A DNA stretch of 35,616 nucleotides from Candidatus Scatomorpha intestinavium. Lineage in GTDB: Bacteria; Bacillota; Clostridia; Oscillospirales; Oscillospiraceae. Shown here one piece after another: positions 22,759-30,562 of the stretch. The DNA is taken from NCBI GenBank assembly GCA_018712985.1, contig DVGA01000056.1, positions 1 to 35,616 on the forward strand. The letters run 5' to 3'. The position numbers were made by a program, and so were the translations under genes. How positions within the stretch are numbered: the stretch's first letter is position 1; each line of letters starts with the position of its first letter. The notes under the pieces were generated by a model. That model was given only the letters and a program-made list of their open reading frames with translations, searched no databases and was not told where the DNA came from.

Positions 22759-22775
22759 GGACGCATGGGACGCAT
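22759..22775 (+). repeat. Direct repeat GGACGCAT x2 upstream of the operon promoter
   Basis: GGACGCAT at 22759-22766 and again at 22768-22775, 9-bp period, ending 14 bp before the -35 box. The position suits an activator site. Confidence 0.45.
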
Positions 22776-22789
22776 TTTCCCTGAACATG

Positions 22790-22818
22790 TTGAAAAAGCA
22801 TGTGCTGCATGGTATAAT
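22790..22818 (+). promoter_or_regulatory. Promoter of the surface-polysaccharide operon
   Basis: TTGAAA (22790-22795), 17 bp, TATAAT (22813-22818). The transcript leader is about 90 bases and contains an AACATT/AATGTT dyad, but I could not fit a c-di-GMP riboswitch to it. Confidence 0.75.
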
Positions 22819-22912
22819 ATTTTGTTATTTGTCCATGGTCCGGCTCAGTTTCTTGGGCCGATGCAAATGACTTAACATTCATAATGTTCATATGCGCAAG
22901 GCAGGAGGGGTG

Positions 22913-23617
22913 GTGCCGGGCTTGAACACTGTAATGCGCCAGGAGAAAAAATACGCTATCGACATCGCCCAGGGCGCCGTGCTGAGCGCCAAGCTCGCAA
23001 GGATCATGATACCGGACGAGCACAACGGCCCGGAGGGCTATGTCATCCGCTCGATGTACTTCGACACCCCCGGGGACAGCGACTACAACGACAAGGTCGA
23101 GGGCCTTGAGCTGCGCCGCAAGCTCCGACTGCGCATATACGACCCGGCGCAGGGCTTCGCGATGCTCGAGATGAAGCAGAAATCCGGGCCGTACCAGCTC
23201 AAGCGCTCGCTGCGCCTTACGCGGGAGGACGCGCAGCGCCTCGCGCGCGGGGACTACTCGCCGCTCCTCGGCTATCCCGAGCCCTTTGCCGCGGAGTGCT
23301 ACGAGCTGATGGCCACGCGCTGCTACCGGCCCAAGACCGTGGTCGAATACGACCGCACGGCCTACATAGCGCGCGAAAACCACATACGCATAACCTTTGA
23401 CCGGCGCATTCGCGCGAGCGAGAGCGACATGGAGCTCTTCGCGCCCTGCCCGGCGTACAGCCCGGTGATGGACCCCTTCGGCCTCGTGCTGGAGGTGAAG
23501 TACAACGGCTTCATTCTGAGCTATATAAAGGACCTCCTGAACAGCGTGCACCGCCCGGAGGTTTCGGTGAGCAAGTACTGCCTCGCGCGGAGCTTCACGC
23601 TCGGCGCGATGGACTGA
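22913..23617 (+). CDS. VTC-domain (CYTH-fold) polyphosphate polymerase-like protein
   Basis: About 234 residues from GTG 22913; ATG 22892 (241 residues) is possible but has no ribosome binding site, while AGGAGG (22903-22908) favours the GTG region. It has the VTC/CYTH tunnel pattern: EKKYAIDIAQ near the start, RSMYFDTPGD, charged strands LRRKLRLRIYD and LEMKQKSG, KTVVEYDRTAY, ITFDRR, and the terminal VLEVKYNGF with E and K. The yeast homologue VTC4 makes polyphosphate. Bacterial VTC proteins next to DUF4956 and CotH genes are common and their substrate is not established. First gene of the operon. Confidence 0.88.
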   Translation: MPGLNTVMRQEKKYAIDIAQGAVLSAKLARIMIPDEHNGPEGYVIRSMYFDTPGDSDYNDKVEGLELRRKLRLRIYDPAQGFAMLEMKQKSGPYQLKRSLRLTREDAQRLARGDYSPLLGYPEPFAAECYELMATRCYRPKTVVEYDRTAYIARENHIRITFDRRIRASESDMELFAPCPAYSPVMDPFGLVLEVKYNGFILSYIKDLLNSVHRPEVSVSKYCLARSFTLGAMD

Positions 23618-23635
23618 CAAACGGGGGAAGCGGAA

Positions 23636-24316
23636 ATGAGAGAATACCTTTTGCAGATTTTAGAGAGCGGCGGGGAGCTGACCGTCGAGACCATCCTGAT
23701 ACGCATGGCTGTGAGCGCCGTGGTGGCGGCGTTCATTTTCCTGTCCTACCGGCTCTCGCACGCCGGCAGCATATACAGCCGGAAGTTCAACGTCTCGCTC
23801 GCGGCGCTGGCGATGATAACCACGACCGTCATGATAGTCATCGGCAACAACATAGCGCTCTCCCTCGGCATGGTCGGCGCGCTCTCCATCGTGCGCTTCC
23901 GCACCGCCATAAAGGACTCACGGGACACGATATACATCTTCTGGGCCATAGTTGTCGGCATCTGCTGCGGCGCGGGGGACTACATGGTCGCCGGGGTCGG
24001 CAGCGCGTTCGTATTCCTCGTGCTGCTCGTGTTCGGCCGCATAAGGAACGACGCGCGCGTGCTCCTCATCCTCCGCTGCGCCCGGGTGGACGAGCAGAAG
24101 ATGGAGGCGCTGATTTTCCAGTACTACAGCCGCAGGGCGACGCTGCGCAGCAAGAATACGACGCCCGAAACCGTCGAATTCATCTATGAGCTCAGCGGAA
24201 AATACATAAAGCGCGCCGAGAGCGCCGCCGGGCGGAGCATCACGGACGCGGTGTACGACACCGGCAAGGTGGACTATTTCAATATCGTCATGCAGAGCGA
24301 CGACATAAGCGGCTGA
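23636..24316 (+). CDS. DUF4956-family membrane protein
   Basis: 226 residues. The N-terminal 130 residues hold about four membrane helices around an invariant-looking loop, SLGMVGALSIVRFRTAIKDSRD, the defining DUF4956 sequence. The C-terminal about 90 residues are cytoplasmic and mixed alpha/beta (RNDARVLLILRC, then ETVEFIYELSGKYIKR). DUF4956 is almost always found beside a VTC-domain gene, as here, suggesting the two act as a membrane complex. The start is 18 bases after the VTC stop. Confidence 0.88.
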   Translation: MREYLLQILESGGELTVETILIRMAVSAVVAAFIFLSYRLSHAGSIYSRKFNVSLAALAMITTTVMIVIGNNIALSLGMVGALSIVRFRTAIKDSRDTIYIFWAIVVGICCGAGDYMVAGVGSAFVFLVLLVFGRIRNDARVLLILRCARVDEQKMEALIFQYYSRRATLRSKNTTPETVEFIYELSGKYIKRAESAAGRSITDAVYDTGKVDYFNIVMQSDDISG

Positions 24317-24350
24317 GCGCTTCGGGCCGCAGTCTGGGGGAGGTGAGGGC

Positions 24351-25871
24351 GTGAAATACAAAATCGGCGCGCTGATAATGGTCATAGCCCTGCTTTCGGT
24401 AACCGCCATGGCCACGGCGGCGGACAGCGGGAGCGACAACAACCGCTATCACCAGCACCTCGAGGCTGCGGTGCCCTCCGGGCCGTGCACCTGCGACGGG
24501 AGCGAGCTCTGCACCCATCTGCCCATCATACGCATCGACACAGACGGGCAGTACATCCCCGGCGAGATAATATTCGCCGAAAACGGCGAAACCGTCCTCG
24601 GCTACACCACGGCGGACGACGGCTCGCCGGAGATTGCCGTCACCATCGAGACCATAGAGGGCGAGGGGCAGTGGCACCACGCCTCCGACGAGGCCACGTA
24701 CAGCTCCACGGCGCTCTTCCGCATCCGCGGCAACTCCTCGCGCAACTTCCCCAAGAAGAACTACCGCATAAAGCTCGTAACCGACGAGACGGGCCTCAAG
24801 AGCAACAGCCTGCCCCTGCTCGGCATGAGCACGGAGAACGACTGGGCCCTGCACGGCCCCTTTCTCGACAAGACGCTCATGCGCAACTACATGTGGATGA
24901 ACATCTCCGCGGAAATCATGGGCTACGCGCCCAACGTGCGCTTCTGCGAGGTCATACTCAACGGGGAATATCAGGGCGTCTACGTCCTGATGGAGACGAT
25001 AAAGGAGGACGAATACCGCGTCGACCTGAGCGATTATGAGCCCGGCTCGGCGGCTACGAGCTATATACTGCTCATGGATGCAGCAGACGAGGGGGTGCTC
25101 ATTGAAAACTACACCTGGTACACCCAGCAGCTTGAATTCAACGAGGTAGCGCGCACCGGCATACGGATCATCTATCCTCAGGAGGAATATCTCAGCGAGG
25201 ATGTCGTGAGCTTCATCCAGAGGGACGTAAGCCGCTTGGAACGCGGGCTCTATTCCTCCGACATGGTCATCGGCAAATACGGCTACTCCGCCGAAATAGA
25301 CGTCGGCTCCTTCGTGGACTACTACATCCTCCAGGAATTCCTCGCAAACAACGACGCCTTCTCCCGCTCGACCTATTTTTACCGCGACGTGCGCGGCAAG
25401 CTGACTCTCGGCCCGGTCTGGGACTACAACAACGTTTTGAACAACTACTTCTACGATTTTTCGCATTCCGGCTTCCTGCTCGCAAACCGCAGCTGGTACG
25501 GAAGGATGATGACGGACGAGACCTTTGTCCGCCGCGTTATCGCCCGATACAGGGAGCTCCGGGAAGGCGTCCTATCTGACGAGTACCTCGTGGGATACAT
25601 AAACGACGTGGTCGAATACCTCGGGGACGCCATCGAGCGCAACGACGAGGTGTGGGGATACAGCTATAATGCTGACTTGCTCGGCCCGAACCAGCGCCGC
25701 GAGCCGGACTCGAACCAGACGCTTGAGGACGTAAACCCGGAAAGCCACGAGCAGGCCGTGGGCTGGATGACAGGCTACATGCTCGCCCGCGGCGAGTGGA
25801 TGGACGAGCACATAGAGGACCTTCTTCAGTACTGCCACCCGTCCAAGACGGCGTCCCAGGCCGTGGAGTGA
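24351..25871 (+). CDS. Secreted CotH-like (kinase-fold) protein
   Basis: 506 residues from GTG 24351 with GGGGGAGG 7 bases upstream. A signal peptide is visible (KYKIGALIMVIALLSVTAMATAA). The CotH region has FRIRGNSSRNFPKKNYRIKL (about 123-142), DWALHGPFLDKTLMRNYM, GEYQGVYVLMETIKED and, near the C-terminal end of the fold, NNDAFSRSTYFYRD and PVWDYN (W357, D358). CotH of Bacillus is a spore-coat protein kinase; other CotH proteins belong to surface structures. A short Cys cluster (C46, C48, C54) precedes the domain. Operon position points to surface glycan or protein modification rather than spore coat here; that is inference. Confidence 0.88.
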   Translation: MKYKIGALIMVIALLSVTAMATAADSGSDNNRYHQHLEAAVPSGPCTCDGSELCTHLPIIRIDTDGQYIPGEIIFAENGETVLGYTTADDGSPEIAVTIETIEGEGQWHHASDEATYSSTALFRIRGNSSRNFPKKNYRIKLVTDETGLKSNSLPLLGMSTENDWALHGPFLDKTLMRNYMWMNISAEIMGYAPNVRFCEVILNGEYQGVYVLMETIKEDEYRVDLSDYEPGSAATSYILLMDAADEGVLIENYTWYTQQLEFNEVARTGIRIIYPQEEYLSEDVVSFIQRDVSRLERGLYSSDMVIGKYGYSAEIDVGSFVDYYILQEFLANNDAFSRSTYFYRDVRGKLTLGPVWDYNNVLNNYFYDFSHSGFLLANRSWYGRMMTDETFVRRVIARYRELREGVLSDEYLVGYINDVVEYLGDAIERNDEVWGYSYNADLLGPNQRREPDSNQTLEDVNPESHEQAVGWMTGYMLARGEWMDEHIEDLLQYCHPSKTASQAVE

Positions 25872-25880
25872 GGTGGGGGA

Positions 25881-28001
25881 ATGAAGAAATTCATCATCGG
25901 TGCCAGCGCGGCCGTGCTGCTCCTCTTCGCCGCTTACTACATGGTCTTCGGCCTCGGCATATACATCGACCTTCACCCCGGCACAGACGCCGCGGCCGTC
26001 TTTCGCACCGAAGGGACGGACATCCTCCGTCAGGACGGCAGCGGCGGCTGGGAGGTGCTTGAAATAAAGGGCGTGGACCTCTCGTCGAGCGAGCCTGGCG
26101 GAGCGGTGTTGGACTTCACGCCGGATGAGGAGGACTACCTCCGCTGGCTGGAGCAGATAGGCGCCCTCGGCGCGAACACCGTGCGCGTTTACACCGTGCT
26201 CGACGAGGATTTCTACAACGCCTTTTATGAGTACAACACCACGCACGAAGAGCCCCTCTATCTCCTGCAGGGCCTGCAGGTGTCGGACGCCGCCAATTAC
26301 GGCAGCCGCGACATGTATGACGTCGACTTCCTCGACCTGCTGCTCAAAAACGGCCGTGCGGCTGTCGACGTCATACACGGCCGCAAGCTGATCACGCTCG
26401 GCGACGTGAGCGGCACCGGCCGCTACCGCCGCGACATATCGGAGTGGGTTCTCGGCTATCTCGTCGGCCACGAGTGGGACAGCGGGAACATGGCCTATAC
26501 AAACGAGAGCACGCTCTATCCCTCGTCCTACTCCGGCAGGTATTTCACCACCTCGGAGGACGCCACGCGCTTTGAGGCCGCCATGGCCCGCATAATGGAC
26601 GAGATAACAGAATACGAGAGCTCCAAATACAAGACCCAGCGCATTATAGGCTTCGTGAACGGCCCCACCACCGACCCTTTTGAATACTCCGACTTCTACG
26701 CCGCGAGGCTGCAGAAGTACGTGCAGGCAGACGCCGAGCACGTGCTTCCAACGGAGGAGCTCTCCTCCGGCTATTTCGCGGCCTACAGGCTCAGCGCCGC
26801 AGCCCGCGGCCTGACGGAACATATTTCCGATGCGCAGCGCGTAAAACTCGCGCCCATCCTCGCCTCGCTCGACACCGGAGACATATACGAGGGCTACATC
26901 CACCTCATCACGGAGTACCACACCATGCCTGTCATAGCGGCCTTCGGCTTCTCAACGTCCCGCGCGCCTGTCCTCGAGGGCGAGCCGCCCCTGGACGAAG
27001 AGGGGCAGGGCGAAGCCCTCGTGCGCGTGTGCGGCGACTGCGAGGAAGCCGGCTGGGCCGGCGTGCTGGTCTCGACCTATCAGGACGTGTGGGACCGCCG
27101 CACCTGGAACACCTCGTACTCCACCTATGAGTTCCGCGAGCCGGTCTGGCAGGACGTGCAGTCCGACGGGCAGTGCTACGGCCTGATGGAGTTCTACCTC
27201 GGTGACAGCCGCGTGTGCCTTGTAGACGGTGACGCCTCGGAGTGGACGGCAGAGGACGTGGTCGTGCGCACGGAGGACGGCAGCCTCTCGATGAAATACG
27301 ACGAGAAGTACGTCTATTTTTACGCCGAGGGCGAAAGCTACAGCCCCGGCGTCGAAGCGATATATATCCCGCTCGACATCACGCCGTATTCGGGCAGCAC
27401 GTACTGCAGCAGCTTTGGCCTGCCGTTCGAGCGCGCGGCGGACTTCGTGATCCACATCGGCGGGACCTCGGGCAGCCGCATCGTTGTGCAGGAGCGATAT
27501 GACACTCTCTGGGCCATGTACGCCTACGACCTGGCCCATGAGGACCAGTACGACGAGCCGCGTGCCGCGGATTCTCCCATATTCAGGCACATTTCCCTCA
27601 TGGTGCAGCGCGCCGAGCCCATACCGGTAGGCAGCTGGCTCCCCGCCGTGACCCACGAGACCGGCCATCTGACATACGGGAACGCAAACCCGGATTCGCC
27701 GGACTACAACTCCCTCGCGGACTTCTGCTTCACGGAAAGCGGCGTGGAGATACGCATACCCTATCAGCTTTTGAACTTCTCCTCGAGCGCAGAAATGACC
27801 GTCCACGGCGACTACTATGAAAACTACGGCGTGCAGAGCGTGTACATCAGCGAAATCTACGCCGGGCTCTCCTTCGGCGCGGCGGACAGCCGCATAAGGA
27901 TGGGTGCCTTCGCGCTCGAGGGCTGGGGCGATATCCTTACCTACAGCGAGAGGCTGAAGGACTCCTACTACATACTGCAAGCTTACTGGGCGGGGGGCTG
28001 A
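25881..28001 (+). CDS. Membrane-anchored extracellular glycosidase-like protein with CBM9-like C-terminal domain
   Basis: 706 residues. N-terminal signal anchor (about 4-26), then a TIM-barrel-like region (about 60-440): IKGVDLS near the start, LGANTVRVYTVLDE (96-109) as a typical first-strand motif of clan GH-A-like barrels, YLVGHEW (193-199) as a possible fourth-strand acid (E198), and GVLVSTYQDVWDRRTWN at the end. The region from about D449 (DGDASEW) onward looks like a CBM9/DOMON-type carbohydrate-binding beta-sandwich: MKYDEKYVYFYAEG, then IYIPLDITP. The specific glycoside hydrolase family and catalytic residues are not certain. The gene sits 9 bases after the CotH-like gene; a role in trimming or remodelling the exported glycan is inference. 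Confidence 0.75.
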   Translation: MKKFIIGASAAVLLLFAAYYMVFGLGIYIDLHPGTDAAAVFRTEGTDILRQDGSGGWEVLEIKGVDLSSSEPGGAVLDFTPDEEDYLRWLEQIGALGANTVRVYTVLDEDFYNAFYEYNTTHEEPLYLLQGLQVSDAANYGSRDMYDVDFLDLLLKNGRAAVDVIHGRKLITLGDVSGTGRYRRDISEWVLGYLVGHEWDSGNMAYTNESTLYPSSYSGRYFTTSEDATRFEAAMARIMDEITEYESSKYKTQRIIGFVNGPTTDPFEYSDFYAARLQKYVQADAEHVLPTEELSSGYFAAYRLSAAARGLTEHISDAQRVKLAPILASLDTGDIYEGYIHLITEYHTMPVIAAFGFSTSRAPVLEGEPPLDEEGQGEALVRVCGDCEEAGWAGVLVSTYQDVWDRRTWNTSYSTYEFREPVWQDVQSDGQCYGLMEFYLGDSRVCLVDGDASEWTAEDVVVRTEDGSLSMKYDEKYVYFYAEGESYSPGVEAIYIPLDITPYSGSTYCSSFGLPFERAADFVIHIGGTSGSRIVVQERYDTLWAMYAYDLAHEDQYDEPRAADSPIFRHISLMVQRAEPIPVGSWLPAVTHETGHLTYGNANPDSPDYNSLADFCFTESGVEIRIPYQLLNFSSSAEMTVHGDYYENYGVQSVYISEIYAGLSFGAADSRIRMGAFALEGWGDILTYSERLKDSYYILQAYWAGG

Positions 28002-28024
28002 CTCCGCCGGAGGGGTGAATTTAC

Positions 28025-29131
28025 ATGGGCGGCGAGGTCCTGATTTACGGCTACGGCCTGATTTGCCTAAGCATGCTGATATTCAACCTCATATACGCGG
28101 CGCACCTGCGCTCGGACGCCAAAAGGACCGTAAAGCGCACCGGGCGCATCGCGGCCCTGGCCGCGCCGCTGCTCGAGGGCGGCGGGCCCGCTCCCGCCTG
28201 CCTTGAGAGGCTCAGCCGCCGGCTCGAGAGGGCGGGCAACCTGCTCGCCCTCGACGAGTGGCTCCGTACTCTGGAGCCGGAGCGCGCGGAGCTGTTCTTT
28301 TCGCGCGCCGCGCCGCTCTTCGGCCGCCTGGCGGACGCTTACGCGAAGCGCGGCGAGATCGACGGCGCTTACTTCTGCCATTTTATTGCGGGCTGGGGAG
28401 AGCACCTCGGCCCCGTACGGGACGGGCTCGTGCCGAAGCTCGCGGCTTTCGCCCGGAGGAAGAGCCTCTACAGCCGCGTAAACGCCCTGAAGGCCCTCTG
28501 CGCCCTCGGCGACGGGCAGGCTGTGCTGGACACGCTCGCTTTTCTGTGCGACGATGCCTCCGGGGCCTATATCCACCAGAAGATAGTCGTTGAGACTCTT
28601 ATGGGCTTTTCCGGCGACTACCACGGCCTCATCGCCCTCATCTGGGAGCGCTTCGGCCGCTTCCCCGCCGCCGCACAGCGGACGCTGCTGGACTACATAC
28701 GCTTCCGCAGCGGGGAGTATTCGGACAAGATGCTGAAGATCCTCCTCGACGGCGGCCTCGATAAGGAGCTGCGCTTTGCCGCGGTGCGCTACTTCGGCCG
28801 CTATCCTGACGAGCGTGCAAGGGAAACTCTGCTCCGCTTCGCCTCGGACACGGACACGGCGCGCTGGGAATACGCCGCGATAAGCGCCTCCTCACTCGCC
28901 TCCTATCCGGGCGAGGACACGTTCAGGGCCCTGTCGAGCGCCATGCACAGCCCCAACTGGTATGTGCGCTACAACAGCGCCACGAGCCTTGAAAAGCTCG
29001 GCTTCGACTATGAGGACCTGCTCGGCGGCGCCGCGGGGAGCGACCGCTACGCGCGCGAGATGCTGACCTACCGGCTCGAAACCCGCAGACTGACGGCCGA
29101 GGAGGGCAAAAAGGAGGCGGTAAGGGCGTGA
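28025..29131 (+). CDS. Membrane-anchored HEAT-repeat protein
   Basis: 368 residues from ATG 28025 with GGAGGGG upstream. One N-terminal membrane helix (about 5-26), then a cytoplasmic alpha-helical solenoid: pairs of helices such as SRVNALKALCALGDG, LRFAAVRYFGRYPDERARETLLRF (split over two helices) and WYVRYNSATSLEKLG match the HEAT-like repeat pattern. No catalytic motif. Such scaffolds often hold membrane complexes together. Its GTGA overlap with the glycosyltransferase gene suggests a direct partner of that enzyme. Confidence 0.8.
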   Translation: MGGEVLIYGYGLICLSMLIFNLIYAAHLRSDAKRTVKRTGRIAALAAPLLEGGGPAPACLERLSRRLERAGNLLALDEWLRTLEPERAELFFSRAAPLFGRLADAYAKRGEIDGAYFCHFIAGWGEHLGPVRDGLVPKLAAFARRKSLYSRVNALKALCALGDGQAVLDTLAFLCDDASGAYIHQKIVVETLMGFSGDYHGLIALIWERFGRFPAAAQRTLLDYIRFRSGEYSDKMLKILLDGGLDKELRFAAVRYFGRYPDERARETLLRFASDTDTARWEYAAISASSLASYPGEDTFRALSSAMHSPNWYVRYNSATSLEKLGFDYEDLLGGAAGSDRYAREMLTYRLETRRLTAEEGKKEAVRA

Positions 29132-30531
29132 GGGATTTCATAATCGGCTTTTTGTTCTGCGCCGAGGCCTTTTTCGTGCTGTACATGATAGGCTATGCGA
29201 GCTTCCTCTTCCTCTCCGTCACCGTGGGCTCGTCGGAGCTGTACGCCGCAAGGCGGCGCAACGCCTTCAAAAACGAGCTGGAGAACGACTATTACCTACC
29301 CGTCTCGGTCATAGTGCCGGCGCACAACGAGGGCGTCACGATCGAGGCCACGATACGCTCCCTGCTCGCTCTCGATTACCGGCTGTACGAGATAATCGTG
29401 GTGGACGACGGCTCGACCGACGACACGGCGGAAATAGTCCGCGAGCGCTTCAACATGTTCAGGGTCAACCGGCCCATACAGCGCCGCGTGCCCTGCAAGC
29501 ATGAAAGGGCCGTGTACGAGACGCGGGAGTGGAAGGTCCCCGTCACGCTCGTGTGCAAGGAAAACGGCGGCAAGGCGGACGCGCTGAACATGGGCATCAA
29601 CGCCTCGAACTACCCGTATTTTCTGTGTATTGACGCCGACAGCGTTTTGCAGTATGATTCGCTCGACAAAATCGTGCGGCCCGTGCTCGAAGACGCCAAC
29701 ACCATCGCCGTCGGCGGCGCGGTGCGACCCTGCAACGGGGCAACGATCGAAAACGGCCGCGTCACGCGCTACAGGATGCCGAAAAACCTGCTTGCGAGCA
29801 TGCAGGTGCTCGAGTACGACCGCAGCTTCCTGGCCTCGCGCATACTCTTTGACAAGTTCAACGGCAACATCATAATCTCCGGCGCCTTCGGCCTCTTCCG
29901 CAAGGATCTCGTCGTGGCCGCCGGCGGTTACGATACGGACACCATGGGCGAGGACATGGAGCTTGTAGTAAAGCTGCACGTCTTCTGCCGCGAGACCTCC
30001 CGCCCCTACCGCATACGCTACGCGCCGGACGCCGTGTGCTGGACGCAGGTTCCGGAAAAGCTGCGCGACCTCTGCAAGCAGCGCCGCCGCTGGCACATCG
30101 GACTCTTCCAGAGCATGATGAAGCACCGGCGCATCCTCGCCAACGTGAAATACGGGGCCGTGAGCTTCATCTCCTACTTCTACTTCCTGCTGTACGAGCT
30201 GTTTTCGCCGTACATCGAAATCTTCGGGCTGCTTACAACGCTCCTGGCCTTCGCCGTGGACCTGATAAACGTGCCGTTCATGCTGCTCTTCTTCGGCATC
30301 TACGTGGCCTATACGGCGATACTGTCGCTCACGGCCTTTTTGGCCCGGGTGCACACGGTAGACTTGAAGCTGTACCCCTCGGACATGTTCAAGGCCGTCG
30401 GGCTCTGTGTCATCGAGGTGAGCTGCCTGCGCTTCATCATGGCCTGGGTGCGCATGACCGCGCTGATAGGCTACCGGAAGAAGCGCGGCAACTGGGGCAG
30501 GATAGAGCGGAAGAAAATAGAGTTCAAATAA
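29128..30531 (+). CDS. Processive family 2 glycosyltransferase (polysaccharide synthase)
   Basis: 467 residues from GTG 29128, overlapping the previous stop by 4 bases, with AGGAGG upstream. One N-terminal helix (about 4-30), GT2 catalytic domain (about 55-325) and 3-4 helices at the C-terminus (about 345-440). Synthase motifs are complete: VPAHNE (64-68), VVDDGSTD (91-98), DAD (169-171), GED (274-276) and QRRRW (318-322, the QxxRW of cellulose/chitin/PNAG-type synthases that extend one chain processively). The sugar is not predictable. There is no C-terminal PilZ domain, so c-di-GMP control would need another protein. Confidence 0.93.
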   Translation: MRDFIIGFLFCAEAFFVLYMIGYASFLFLSVTVGSSELYAARRRNAFKNELENDYYLPVSVIVPAHNEGVTIEATIRSLLALDYRLYEIIVVDDGSTDDTAEIVRERFNMFRVNRPIQRRVPCKHERAVYETREWKVPVTLVCKENGGKADALNMGINASNYPYFLCIDADSVLQYDSLDKIVRPVLEDANTIAVGGAVRPCNGATIENGRVTRYRMPKNLLASMQVLEYDRSFLASRILFDKFNGNIIISGAFGLFRKDLVVAAGGYDTDTMGEDMELVVKLHVFCRETSRPYRIRYAPDAVCWTQVPEKLRDLCKQRRRWHIGLFQSMMKHRRILANVKYGAVSFISYFYFLLYELFSPYIEIFGLLTTLLAFAVDLINVPFMLLFFGIYVAYTAILSLTAFLARVHTVDLKLYPSDMFKAVGLCVIEVSCLRFIMAWVRMTALIGYRKKRGNWGRIERKKIEFK

Positions 30532-30562
30532 GCCGCACAAAACGTTGGGAAAAGAGTTTTTT

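Noticed and set aside
22819..22912. c-di-GMP riboswitch in the leader of the polysaccharide operon
   Set aside because: The leader is short and lacks the conserved GEMM core and tetraloop-receptor pattern; only a small AACATT/AATGTT dyad is present.
24288..26921. Two long minus-strand frames over the CotH-like and glycosidase-like genes
   Set aside because: Antisense shadows in a G+C-rich operon, without starts with ribosome binding sites or recognisable motifs.
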